A DNA stretch of 64,000 nt from Arenicola marina (lineage: Eukaryota > Annelida > Polychaeta > Arenicolidae). Made by a program: the position numbers and the translations under genes. The first letter of the stretch is position 1; each line of letters starts with the position of its first letter. Location: NCBI GenBank assembly GCA_964019135.1, contig OZ025248.1, positions 76,204,119-76,268,118 on the forward strand. The letters are read 5' to 3'. Below, piece by piece: positions 47,291-58,851 of the stretch. The notes under the pieces were generated by a model, which saw only the letters and a program-made list of their open reading frames with translations, searched no databases and was not told the DNA's origin.

Positions 47291-47479
47291 CCCATGCCAA
47301 GCCGCAATGATCTCTTTCAGATTCCTTGTTCTCCGAGCCAAATTTGTACTATAGGTGTCAATGGCGTGCAACGAATATGTTACTTCCGATTTCTTTATTC
47401 ACAGGCGATAATATGGACTTTTGAGGCATTGTGGGCGATAACAGATGAAGCTTCTGATTTTTACGTGAGAAACTCGGGT

Positions 47480-47775
47480 TTTTTACGTTAAGAACTCGGG
47501 ACTTTCACAAGCGGTAGCATTGTAATCCCGGTATTTTCACGAGGAGTATCGTGAAAATATATTTTCACACGCTCTCTGTCTCTACGTTTTCACGCGACCC
47601 TCGCGTGAAAAAATGAAGTCCGTGGAAACAGCGAGACGGCACTCAGAACTCGCCTTTTTCACGTGAAGAACTCGGGTTCTCCACGGACTCGCGTTTTTAA
47701 CGCAGTAAATTTGGGTGGTCTCGCACTTTTCACGTGAAAGTCCCGGGCTTTTCACGGACTCGCGATTTTCATGCA
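47480..47775. repeat. Cluster of TTTTCACG / CGTGAAAA short dyads
   Basis: Repeated words TTTTCACG, CGTGAAAA, ACTCGGG and GGACTCGCG. Similar words lie at 41095-41180 on the other side of the compound palindrome. Confidence 0.7.
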
Positions 47776-47779
47776 ACAG

Positions 47780-48285
47780 CTACACAATACATTTAGACAT
47801 CATTTACAATAGAAACCATCTAAGATTTCTAGTCAATGCCAATTGTCTGTTCGCGTCAGTGTCAAGATTTCGTAATTATACGTTGCAAATTTGACGTTAT
47901 TATTATATAGGCCTACATGCATTTGTAGAAAATTGCGAACCATGCATACATACAATAAATATTTGTACTGACCTCACTCGTGGCACTGTCTCACTTCATT
48001 TAGTCCGTCCACCTTGGTTGAAGGACTTGCAAAGTTTGAATTCTGCCGCGAAGTGCAGGTGTTAACAGCTTAGCGACAGCCGGGTTTTACTGGTTGTATT
48101 CATCAAGTTCGTCTCGGAAGGTTGAACAGGTCCGACTTTTGGCGGGAAATTATAGTTCAGCTCTGCGCAAACGGTCCTTCGGTGTGCTCATGTACCAATG
48201 CTTTCGAATAGCTCACGTGTTATTCGCGCTGTGAGTCAAACGACACCGCACCAAAACATTGGTATTTGGGTGCTGATGACGATAT
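47780..48285. other. No recognised feature
   Basis: No supported gene or repeat. Confidence 0.5.
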
Positions 48286-48289
48286 TGAT

Positions 48290-48845
48290 CAAGGTCAAGT
48301 GGCCAGTATCAAATCTGGATCTACAGTATCAAATTTGGATCTACAGGATCAAATCGGGATCTTCGGGTTCCGGATCTGATTGGTCAATCAGGATTTTAGT
48401 GGTAACAGCTGGATCCTAAGGGTCAATCCGGATCTTAAGGATCAATTGTGGATCCTAGGAGTCCATTCCTGATCTTAGGGGTCGGCTCAAATCGGAGGGG
48501 TTGAATCAGGTTCTGATGTGTTAATCTGGGTCTCATGGGTAAAATCGGGATACTACAGGTCCAATCCGGATCTTAAAAAGGGGTAAAAGTGCGATCAAAT
48601 TGGGATACTAAGGATCGAATTCGGATTCTAGATGTCTAATCCGGATGTGGGGGATATATTCAAGATCTGAGGGATCAAGCTGGATCCTAAGGGTCAATCC
48701 CGATTCTAAGAGTCAAATCCGGATCATAAGGTTCAATCGGGATACTAGGGGTCGAATACAGACTCTAAGGGTCAAATTCAGATTCTAGGTGTTTACTCTG
48801 GACCTGAGAGTTCAAATATGGATCAGAATGGTCAAATCGGGATCT
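48290..48845 (+). repeat. Degenerate ~19-bp minisatellite rich in GATC
   Basis: About 27 loose copies of GGTCAATCCGGATCTTAAG (GGATCCTAA, GGGATACTA variants). Divergence between copies is much higher than in the other arrays, so it is probably older. Confidence 0.85.
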
Positions 48846-48849
48846 GCGT

Positions 48850-49675
48850 GAAGCGACGTTTCGGGCCTATAACTCGGTGGATACTGTACGTCGTCGTCGG
48901 TCTTGTTCAAAGTTCAAATTGGACGCTTGACGGTCTCGTTCAGACGAAAATCTACGATTTGAAACATAGGACCAAAAATTAGATTTTTTTTACTACTGTC
49001 ACAGTTTTAATTTCATCAAGCTGTAACTTATTTTCACGTATTGGGCCTAGAGGTACCTTGTATATAGTGTTTAAATTTTGCAAATCGCTAACTTTTTTTG
49101 CAAACAAATCCCAAATTTTAACATGGGACCATGAGAGAGTATTTTGGCGGAAAAATGACCCCAATTTCTCCATGAAGGGGGCAAGTCAGACAAACGACAC
49201 TTTGCGTAACTAAGACATTACATTAGTATTTGGACTGTATTGATCAAGGTCAGGCATTCAATGTCAAGGTTACAGCACGGTCAAGGTCATAAAACCTGTT
49301 TTCCCGTAACACCGTTAATATTCGGTTCGGAGAGTTATTGTTTATTCGAGAGTATTCTTGCAGAGACAGCCGAAAAAGGGACATTGGCTCACACAACTGG
49401 ATTTCTGGATACCGAAAGTTTTTCGAGTACTGGGCCAATGAAAGTTTAGTGTTGACAAAATTGTGAAAATTCGCCGTGACAACAAGAATGCAGGTAGCAT
49501 ACCCATATGCGGTGGAGTATGTACCAATGTTAGTGACATCATGGGTGCCAATGGCATCGAAATCGAACCAGTAGTTTGGACGCAAAAAAAAAAATGATAA
49601 TCACACTTTAACATGGTCAATCCCATTATAAAGCCTCGATACGCCACGTCACTGACGGCGCGGCGACGTTTTGGC
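48850..49675. other. No recognised feature
   Basis: Mixed DNA. The word GGCCTATAA near an end-like CGGTG occurs at 48868 and 49670 and may mark repeat-family boundaries. No gene supported. Confidence 0.45.
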
Positions 49676-49679
49676 CTAT

Positions 49680-50105
49680 AAACCGGTGTAACAGGACCAG
49701 CCGTCCCCTCATGACAGTGTGTCCCCCCTGCAGTTCGGGTATGCGCAAGGAGGAGGGGACTAGTTATGGGGGGGGGATACATTGTCATGGGCTAAATATA
49801 TGACCAGGTGTCCCTTTAGCTTAGCACGGGATCACTGATCCAGGTGGGTTAAGGGAGGCGGGGGGGGGGGGCACATTTTCATAGGCTGAATATAGCCATG
49901 ACCAATTGTCCCCTTAGTTCACTATTATATCATTGATCCAGGTGGTTTAGAGGGCATGGAGAGGGGGGGGGGCATGTTGTCATGGCTGAATATAGTTATG
50001 ACCAGGTGTCCCCTTAGCTTAGCACAGGATTACCGATCTATGTGGGTTAAGGGACATGTGGAGGGGGGTGGGGGAGGGCACGCTGTTGGCAGTTAAATGC
50101 AGTGA
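49680..50105 (+). repeat. Repeat family A, third locus (three units)
   Basis: Units with CCTTTAGCTTAGCACGG, TGATCCAGGTGGGTTAAGG and G-runs. The start (CCCCTGCAGTTCGGGTATGCG) is the inverse of 40915-40945 (GTATGCCCGAACTGGAGG), so this locus and 40.1-40.96 kb share the same family end. Confidence 0.87.
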
Positions 50106-50108
50106 AAT

Positions 50109-50546
50109 GGGTCCCGGGGGGGCGGGGTACCTAATGCATTGCTAACTTTGTGGAGGTTCTGCGATAAAGCTCCACAATTTTCACCGCCAAAATCCGCTCG
50201 GTCGTGGCGTTTTACCGCCCAAATTTGCTGTCGTGGCGTTTCACCGCAAAAATCCGGGGCTGTGTGGATGCCTTGATGCCTGAGAGAGCGGATATTTGTG
50301 ATGCGAAATAGATACCCCTACAGAACGGATATTTAGAAACTTGCGCCCTGAGGGACGGGGGGGGGGGGGACTAACACTGCGTTCATAGAACGGTTGCCGC
50401 AAAAAAAATGTCACTTTTGAGCGGATTTTGGCGGTAAAACGCCCCGACCGAGCGGATTTTGGCGGTAAAAATTGGGGGGCTTTACCCCAAACACAGCAAT
50501 GTATTAACTACCCCCCCCCCCCCCCCCCACCGTATACACGGGACCC
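50109..50546. mobile_element. MITE-like inverted-repeat element, ~438 bp
   Basis: Begins GGGTCCC and ends GGGACCC. Imperfect terminal inverted repeats of ~110 bp share ATTGCT, CCGCCAAAATCCGCTCGGTC and GGCGTTTTACCGCC. No coding capacity. No clear target duplication seen. Confidence 0.72.
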
Positions 50547-50549
50547 ACA

Positions 50550-51975
50550 GTGTTTTTGCATTTGCGCCGCTGCGTGTGTCGCACGAAGGGCATGACGCTG
50601 GCTTGCTCGCTCGCTTTCGAATAATTACGGGCAGTCGAAGGAAGTCACACGAGCAGCAAAGTTGACCCTTCAGACGTTCTACTAGATCTGTCCAGAGCTG
50701 GTGTCCACAATGGCTGACCTACAAGAGCGGTGGACCGAATAGCAGAGGAAGTTTCTAAGGATTGAAACCTATTTGCGTCGTGGTTGTGGCTACGTTTCAT
50801 AACGTCACTTAAATATGCATATGCTGACTTATAATACGGTGGTCTGACCTCGAAACCATGGAAAGCCAAAGTGGAATTTAATCGACTGATGAATGCAACT
50901 GATCGGGAGACCGTACGGAGAGGAGACTGTATGAACATGATCAAGTTTGAGATTGCGGGTAGGTGTCAGACGCCTTACCACGTGTTTTAAATTATGAAAA
51001 AGAAGGAAAACAGTTACATACGTTTGTACGTGCGTGCGCGTCCGTCTTCCCTCCTTTGCAATACTACATTTCAATAATGAACGTGTGTTTAAATCTTTTC
51101 TAGCTGACCATTAAACACATGGAGTATTACCGAATTGTCATTTTGTGGTAAAAGGATGAAATTTGGCTCACATGTTAGAAATTCATGTCTAATCGAATTT
51201 AGTTAGATGTCGAGATAGATTTGATCCCTGACGGCCATGGCGGCCATGTTTTTAAATGGTGGACAATGTCACCAATTAGAAGCGATATCTTGGACTCGCA
51301 ATAAGAAGGATAAAATTGTTATTTTGATGTCTGTCCATAGGTTTTTGTGTAAGCAAAGGTAAAATAAGTCCTCACTGGATATTCAAAAACAACGCATCAG
51401 CCATTTCCCTATATAGGGACCCTGCGCCAAGAGGAGATTTGCAAGATATTGAGCTTTTTTAGGGTAGTTTTGCCCGTCCAAAGCCGCCATGGGTAAAGTC
51501 GACTTGACATTAGCTAAATTTAAATACAAGGATATTAAGGACAAGTGTGCTTTCATGCTTTTACCACCAAATGCACAACTCGACCTAATTTGTCGTTTAG
51601 CCGCTGAACTATCACGGAATATAGGCAATGTTTCCCTTTCGTCACCACAATTATAACCAGTAATGACGACGAGGACGACATCAGCTTCGTATAATATTTG
51701 CCAAAATATCCTCCTCCCGGCAAACAAATTCAATGTCTCTCTATTTCTAATCTCTATGTTTCATATGCTATGTGAAATCCAAATTATTATCCAATTTACT
51801 TCATATTGTAATATGTTTTTAAATAATAGGACATATGTCCAACTCATGTAAAGACATGTATACAACAATTTTACGGTTAATTTTTTGAAGATATGAAAAT
51901 TAATTTTGGCTTGCCATAGCATCTGCACGACCACTGGCGCTCGACCAATCACGGAGGCTTGAAAATTACTAGTTA
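50550..51975. other. No recognised gene
   Basis: AT-rich DNA. GGAAAGCCAAAGTGGAATTTAA (50858-50879) resembles the sequence at 43232-43256, and TTTTGGCTTGCCATA at 51905 its inverse, so pieces of a dispersed repeat are present. Confidence 0.5.
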
Positions 51976-51982
51976 CCTAGTA

Positions 51983-52944
51983 TAGGGCTATACAGTTCTC
52001 GCGATCGGGCCGCGAGACTTCAGTTTTGAGGACAAACAAACACACGTGCTCCATGTTGAAGTATAGGCAGCTATAAGTCAATTTCTTTCCAGGTTTATTC
52101 TAAAGACTATGAGTACCATTTCACTAAACATGGCTATGGGAGATATACGCTAAAATATTTGGAGGCGATGAAGCGCAGAACTTTGGGAATATACAAGGAA
52201 AAATCCGTCTTCAAAACACTCGAAAGCTAAAAATAACGTTCTAAATTTAGCCCTGCACCCGGGCTTTCGCAAGTTCCTCAAACAGCGAGTGACATCACAG
52301 ACGTTCGCGTGCCTCCGCGGTAACAAAAATGGCGAGAGCAAGTGATCGACTTAACGATACCGCTGTCAAAATGTGCAGTACATGGAGTAACAGCACACGG
52401 ATGCGTCATTAAACTACATGGTAAAGATAAAATAAGACCAGTTGGATGTTTTCGTATCATTTTTGGATCACAAAAAGACCAAGTATCTTCATTTTTGTAA
52501 GTTTTCTGTTTGAAGCGTAGCGCCAACGTTGTCACCGGGGAGAATCCGTGTGACGTCATAATGCCTCGTTTTCGTAGGAAATGCAAAAAAACGTTAATTT
52601 CTCAGTCGTATTGTCCCGTCGTAACAAATATTCGTCATTGTGATGGCGCAAACGAATAAAAAATATGTCGTCTATCCGTCTTGTGAAGCTATATTTCTTA
52701 AATATTCTTAATCATATCGCTAGGCCTTCCGCAATGGACCCACCCCTCAGCGCCTGGCTTTTGCGCAGGTAGTCTGGTTCCCAGTCTCTCTCTTTGCGTA
52801 CCATACACGTCACACCTACGTCACAGATAGTCAGGATACCAGTGTGCGCAGAGATTCTAAACTCGTTCCGAACACGTGCTTCGTTTGTTTGTCCCCAAAA
52901 TGAGTAAACCGGAAGTCTAAGCGAACGAGACTTTATAGCCCTAT
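51983..52944. mobile_element. Inverted-repeat element, ~960 bp, no coding capacity
   Basis: Imperfect inverted ends of ~80 bp: TAGGGCTATA, GAGACTTC, GGACAAACAAAC and CACGTG words run inward from 51983 and, inverted, from 52944. The interior has two TGACGTCAT/TGACATCAC words and no gene. Confidence 0.6.
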
Positions 52945-52971
52945 GATGCTGCTCTGATGCGAGCAGCTCTA

Positions 52972-53713
52972 GGTTACACACCAATAGGTCGTGCCTTTAG
53001 GTCGTGCGTAGAAAAGTATATGGCGTCAAGTAGTGCCTAAAATATGATCGTATATCAGGGTTATATGGTTACTGGTTACTTCTTTTTTTGTATATATTGT
53101 TTCTTTTACTAATGTTTGGCCAGATTACTGCCTGTGGCATTAATCTGTGGCGTATTTAATCATGTTTGCGGACGTTACGGGTGCGTGGTTCGGTCGACCT
53201 CATCACATGCTGATTCGCTGGGTGTTTAATTTTAACCTTAAGGTTACACACCAATAGGTCGTGCGTAGAAAAGTAAATGGCGTCAAGTAGTGCCTAAAAT
53301 ATGATCGTATATCAGGGTTATATGGTTACTGGTTACTTCTTTCTTTGTATATATTGTTTCTTTTACTAATGTTTGGCCAGATTACTGCCTGTGGCATTAA
53401 TCTGTGGCGTATTTAATCATGTTTGCGGACGTTACGGGTGCGTGGTTCGGTCGACCTCATTACATGCTGATTCGCTAGGTGTTTAATTTTCGGCGGGTCG
53501 CGCTAGGGGGGGTGTCATACTATGGGCTGTAGCTAAAAATATCGCACGTGAACCTATGTTCTGTTTGTTGTTAAAATAAAGTTGGATACTTTCTCTATAA
53601 TTTCCTATGGCCCATATAGTCAAACATGGTTACCGATTTTTTTCTAGCATGGGGTTGAAAATTTGGGTTTTTGCATTACTTAACCTGGGGATGGTTTCTA
53701 TTGGTGTGTAACC
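52972..53713 (+). mobile_element. Two copies of the TTAA-type MITE (one truncated, one complete)
   Basis: The complete copy is 53242-53713 (472 bp): GGTTACACACCAATAG at the start, CTATTGGTGTGTAACC at the end, TTAA at 53238-53241 and 53714-53717. A shortened copy, 52972-53237, with the same left end but no right TIR, sits directly upstream. Internal sequence matches the element at 24827-25323 in inverse orientation. Confidence 0.9.
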
Positions 53714-53717
53714 TTAA

Positions 53718-55970
53718 CTCCGCTAGGGGGAGCTCCGTAAATAGTTTTTTGGGTCTCTGCCTAAACGCTAGATGGTGTAGCGGGTTGGCTTGTGCAAAGA
53801 TAGTACAGTTTCTTGTGCTCTCTAAACTTCGGGCGTCGTTGTGTTTGATTATATACACTTGTTGGGAGCCTGTTGGGCGGGGACGTCGAAGGGTAGATGA
53901 ATCTATTGTACGACAAAATGTATCTGATAAAACATGGAAAGACTGCAGGCCTATGCTAACTAATTATGATAATGTTGTGTTTTATAATCGACCATTGTGT
54001 TTTATTAACGTAAGTGTGCGTTATTTAAATAAAGAAAGACAAAACAGTGCATTATTTTAATAACGAACCGAAAAATTGTCCATTTTCTTGATAATGACCG
54101 CGGGACATTTTGACTGCTAGACGGGGGAGGGGGGTGGGGGGTGGCAGGGGCCGGGGTGTGGAGCGGGGAGAGGTCTGCGTTGGTGCCGGGGGTATGGTGT
54201 GGGGGTTTGGTGGTCAGCGTTTGAAGGGGTGGAGGCATGCCCCGGTGGCGGCGGGATTACGACAAACGACGGCTAGGTGTTATTCACAACGGCGCTATAT
54301 CAATGTCAAAACCGCGTGGATATGCTTGTAAAATACGGATTGACAAGTGTACCGTCTGACACTCATGCTTTGGGCTAAATTTTCCGACTTGGTATTGTAT
54401 ATGCCCCAACGTAAATTTACATTTATTTAGTAAGATATAAAGCAGTAAATACCCTAACGCAAGCCATGACTGTGATCTCAGACATGTTGCTCGCGATCAT
54501 TCCCGACACAAAAACGCATTTATGTGACGTCATACTTCTTGTATGCAAATTACATTGCTGGCTGTTTAATTTATTGCCCTCCCGCCTCATGCACTCGCAT
54601 CGGCCAACATGTAGTGAGCGTGCTTGCAGGGTGAGATGCGGCATCAGAATAAGTAGCGCTCATACAGCCGTAGTTCCTTCACCGTGGCTATCTTGTTTGA
54701 TGTCGCCTCAGTCGCCTCAGCCGTAAATAACTCAGTTATACTTTATCATAATATTTAGCATTGGGCCGGCTGTCCGTTTTGCTGTATGTGCTGTTCTCGT
54801 TTCGTCGTCATTTTCCGATACCAGCCCAAAAAAAGAACAGATTTACGCATACACGGTGCGCGTATCGGGTGTCCAACCAATTTGCCTGAAACAACACAAT
54901 AACCGTTTGATTAATTCACACAACGGTTTGCCCTTCAGCCTCCACTTAATCCCTAGGCCTAATCCCCTCCTCCTCCTGTCCCGCGGCCGAAACATCCTTC
55001 GGTCCACTTGGGCATACACCGGCGAGGTGAGATAACTTCCAGTTATGACGTAAGGCGGCGCCACATGAAGGGTCACAATATACGTCACTTGCGCCGGCAA
55101 AATGACGCGCTGGGGGCGGGTTGCCTTAATTTTTGTCTCCTTACCAGTCGGCCGAAACGAAAACATTAACACTAGCCAATTAATTTTAAGATGTAAACTT
55201 TTGGTTCAGATTACGATTAGATTAGGTTGGAAACCCGCTTTAAAATAAGCTTATATGGTGTGGAACTAGCGGATACGAGAAGTGGAATGCCCTTACCTGG
55301 TGACGTCATTGTGGGAGGTTTCCTCGTTGCACGACTTCTTAGAACTTTCAGGGTCAGTTCCTGAAGACGGAAGGAAGGTTTGCTTTGAGTCGTTTGGCGA
55401 CCTTTGCCTTTAGCTTTGGAGTGTGAGGTCTACTTTCGTTTCTGCATCTAAATGGACAATAGAGCCGAACAAAGAGTTTTGAGACGGTAAGGGGTGAATT
55501 TGCCGCGATCGCTCTGAAAATCACTGTCGAGTCTTGGCGCAAGTGCCCCCAGGCAAGCCGGCTTCACTAGGGTAGGGTTTACCAGGCCTGCCTCTAGCCC
55601 TGTTGCATGCCCCTCCCTGGCTTATCCGCTCTGGGGAGCGGGCCGGAGGGCCATGAAGTAAATATTCAAATTTAGCGTTGATTAAAAAATGTGCACTCTT
55701 CGGGCGGCGACTACAGAAAAGTAGACAGATAAACGGTCCTTATCGATGTGTAAAGTTGTTCTTCATACCTTTATAGTTCCGTCGGCAAAGTGAATGAATA
55801 CACACAAATGTGATCACTTGTCGTACTTGCAAAACTTTCCAACAAAAATTTTTTACAACTTCTCCTCACGGCCCTGTTGCTGTTACGTCACAGTTCTCGT
55901 CGATCTCCCGGCAGACAGAGCTCATTCCTCACATCACACTTTTCCCTAGGACTATGGCATAAGCGTAACG
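53718..55970. other. No recognised gene; short G-rich tract
   Basis: A G-rich tract is at 54122-54240. Other open frames show no conserved content. Near 55545 the word AAGTGCCCCCAGGCAAGCC matches the arms of the fold-back element at 56.4-57.1 kb. Confidence 0.5.
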
Positions 55971-55974
55971 CCCT

Positions 55975-57200
55975 TACGTATACTATATACCTTGTTCTAT
56001 CATCTGACATCAATAAAGTGTGTCGACACTAGGTTGTTTTGGTTATATTTTCGTGAAGAAATATTGGAGTATACAACTGTTCCTGACCAGCCGTCTGCCA
56101 TATTTGTTTTGGGCGGATGCCGGTACCTGTGAATGCGACTTGGTTCCTCCTCTCCATTAGCATATGACTCTTCGCTAGAGGGCCTTGTCAGTTGCTCACT
56201 TTGAACTTAAAGACAACAGCAGCGCCCTCTTTCACAGGTCATTGACTGTTACAAAGTTTGGGACCCAGGCTACCAATAGTTCAAATGGTGGCGGGAATCG
56301 CCAGGTGGCGCTGCATACGCATGGTGGTTGGTAGGGAAAAGTCGCATGCTCCAACATTTGCTCGCGAAAATATGACTGCAACAATCTAGTGTTGACATAC
56401 TTTCATGATGTCAGAAGATAGAACAAGGTATATAGAATACGTTAGCATTATTATTATACGCGTCCACATTATAATAAAAGCTACAGTCGATTCCCTACTA
56501 ACGTTAAAGGATTTTAACATTGTTACCGTTGTGCCCCTAGAGAAGCGGGCTTGCCTGGGGGCACTTGCGCTAATGTTGAGTCCAGTGTGTCGTGAATAAG
56601 CAACTGTCTGAGCTAGCTCTGACATCAAAACCACCACCAAGTCCAAGGTGAATGGTTTGAACAGCACAACACTGTTCTGTGTAGAGTTCTTTCAAAAGCT
56701 CCCGGCGCTAAATGTGTCAAATTTTTGTTTAAATATTGGCATTTTTGCAATCTACAAACTTTATTCTTACTTCTGGCGCCTTTACTAAAGTTGAAAGCCA
56801 GCAAAATATCTGAAATATAAGCCATTTAAGAGTTCAGTGTGCACACGCGGCCATGCTTGTTTTCTACATCAAAAAGTGTTGTGCTATACAAAACCTTCAC
56901 CTTGGTGGCGGTTTTGATGTCAGAGCTACTGTCTGAGCATGCTGAGTGCATACTGAGACTTTGGCGCAAGTGTCCCCAGGCAAGCCCGCTTCTCTAGGGG
57001 CACAACGGTAACAATGTTAAAATCCTTCGACGTTAGTAGGGAATCGACTGTAGCTTTTATTATAATGTGTGCTCAAACAATCATAGTGTTTACATATTCT
57101 ATATACCTTGTTCTATCATCTGACATCAATAAAGTGTGTCGACACTTTAGGTTGTTTCGGTTATATTTTCGTGAAGAAATCTTGGAGTACACAACTGTTC
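55975..57200. mobile_element. Fold-back element with an outer direct repeat
   Basis: Arms 56395-56670 and 56870-57135 are inverse copies (GAACAAGGTATATAGAATA; TTAAAGGATTTTAACATTG; GAGAAGCGGGCTTGCCTGG). The ~115-bp segment at 55975-56090 (TCATCTGACATCAATAAAG to TACAACTGTTCC) recurs in direct orientation at 57090-57205. No coding capacity. Confidence 0.82.
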
Positions 57201-57209
57201 CCTGCAGGG

Positions 57210-58821
57210 AACAGTTGTGCTTGTCCGCTTGTCGGGACAAGTGAATTTACCTGTTGGACAAGTTTACAATAAGTTCACAACTTCCCTATACTTCTCGATC
57301 TAGTCTGATAGGACAAGTGCTTGCTGGAAAAAAAGGTTCCAAACTTTTGTAACTGAGTTCTTTTTGTCTGCTTTAGCTGGTTAATTATTAATTAATATTT
57401 GTCTCATTTGCCTCTCATTTTTTTATCTGTAAGTGTAATCATTGCAAACGAATTCTTTAGGAAGCAACAATCAGATGGGAATGACCCCTCCATCACATAC
57501 ATACATACATCTAGGACCACACACCCTATCCACCCAGGACAGACCCCTTCCCCCTCACATATACCCAGGGTAGACCCTCCCTCCCCCCGGCCCTCATAAA
57601 CCTGGGAATGGAATGGGATTTATTAACTGACCACTTGGCGTGTGTTGTCTCTCCTGGGATATGTTGGAAAGGAATGGCTGGCCTGTGATTTGCCCCTCAC
57701 AAAAAAATCTGGATAGAATAGGGCTACTGTGACCAAAAAAGTAAAGAAAGGTAGGGACTCCAGGAACGAAAGTACAGCATTGTGATGAAATTAGCCAATC
57801 CATTTCAGTATATTTACTTACAGAGATGACTTTTACCCTTACCACATCACTTGTCACTTTGAGACCAGGCCAGATAACATACATTCCAGTACCACAGAGT
57901 AGGTAATATAAATCATAATATTTAGTTAAACCTACTCTGTGCAAGTATCCCGTATCATGGCTCATCGGCCATCAATCAAACACATATGTGGCCTGATCCT
58001 GATGTACTCAAATTCCTTCAAACAATGGATTTCTTGCACCTGGTCAAATCTTATATTGGCCCACCTATGAAATTCTAATCTTCCAAATTTCGCCAAAATA
58101 TTAGAATTTCATAGATGGGCCAATATAAGTCATCGGTCACAGGAAATTTTCGAAATTCACTCAACCATTGAAAGGTAAACCATTGAAAATAGTCAAACAA
58201 TTTAATTCTTGTCTCATCTTGTTTTCTATTTTGATGGTATAATTGACAACATATGGATTATATGGAGGATAACCAACAATTTTAATATGGTTGCTTTGTC
58301 AATTATGTATTTATGTTTTTTTCATTTGCAAAATCTGACTATGTACTATACTTACCGGTAGTAATTAAACCTCTTTTAAAATTTATAATTAGAATGAATT
58401 ATACATATTTCCAGAATCTGTTTTACTGACCCAATATGATCACTTCTGTAGTATTTGTACTTTGCCATCAGCTGCTGCCTATACAAAATTAGTCAACTGC
58501 ATTTTCCAGTTCTATTATTGAGTAGCATGAAACAACTGCATCCAAATAAAATCATCTGACTGATATTTATCCTAAGGAAAATAAGCAAAAAAAAAATGGG
58601 ATGGCACTTATAGACTTGGTCAATCAGCCTGATAAAATGGACCCTATGTTAATTTATTTGTCTGCCTAGAATAGGTAAGTTTCAAGCACACAAGAATCAG
58701 AAAGAGTGCACATGCATGCAACCCCTGAAACACCATTAATGTTGTTTATGTGTGCCCATGTATTTAACTAGCAGTACCAGGTAATACTAGTTCCTTTTCT
58801 TTATTTTTCCCTTCCTTCCAG
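57210..58821. other. Upstream of BCL2L13 exon; includes a hairpin
   Basis: Probably an intron or upstream region of BCL2L13. At 58050-58128 the arms TATATTGGCCCACCTATGAA and its inverse form a near-perfect hairpin around ~25 bases. No first (5'UTR) exon or promoter could be identified. Confidence 0.5.
58820..58821 (+). promoter_or_regulatory. Splice acceptor before the BCL2L13 start exon
   Basis: A pyrimidine tract (TTTTTCCCTTCCTTCCAG) ends at 58821, 30 bases before the ATG, so the start codon is not in the first exon. Confidence 0.7.
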
Positions 58822-58851
58822 GTTCCGACACTAGAATTTGTATAAGGCAAT

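Noticed and set aside
50850..50955. Possible exon KPWKAKVEFNRLMNATDRE with donor GTAGGT
   Set aside because: Part overlaps a dispersed repeat word also seen at 43232 and 51905, no acceptor or homologue found.
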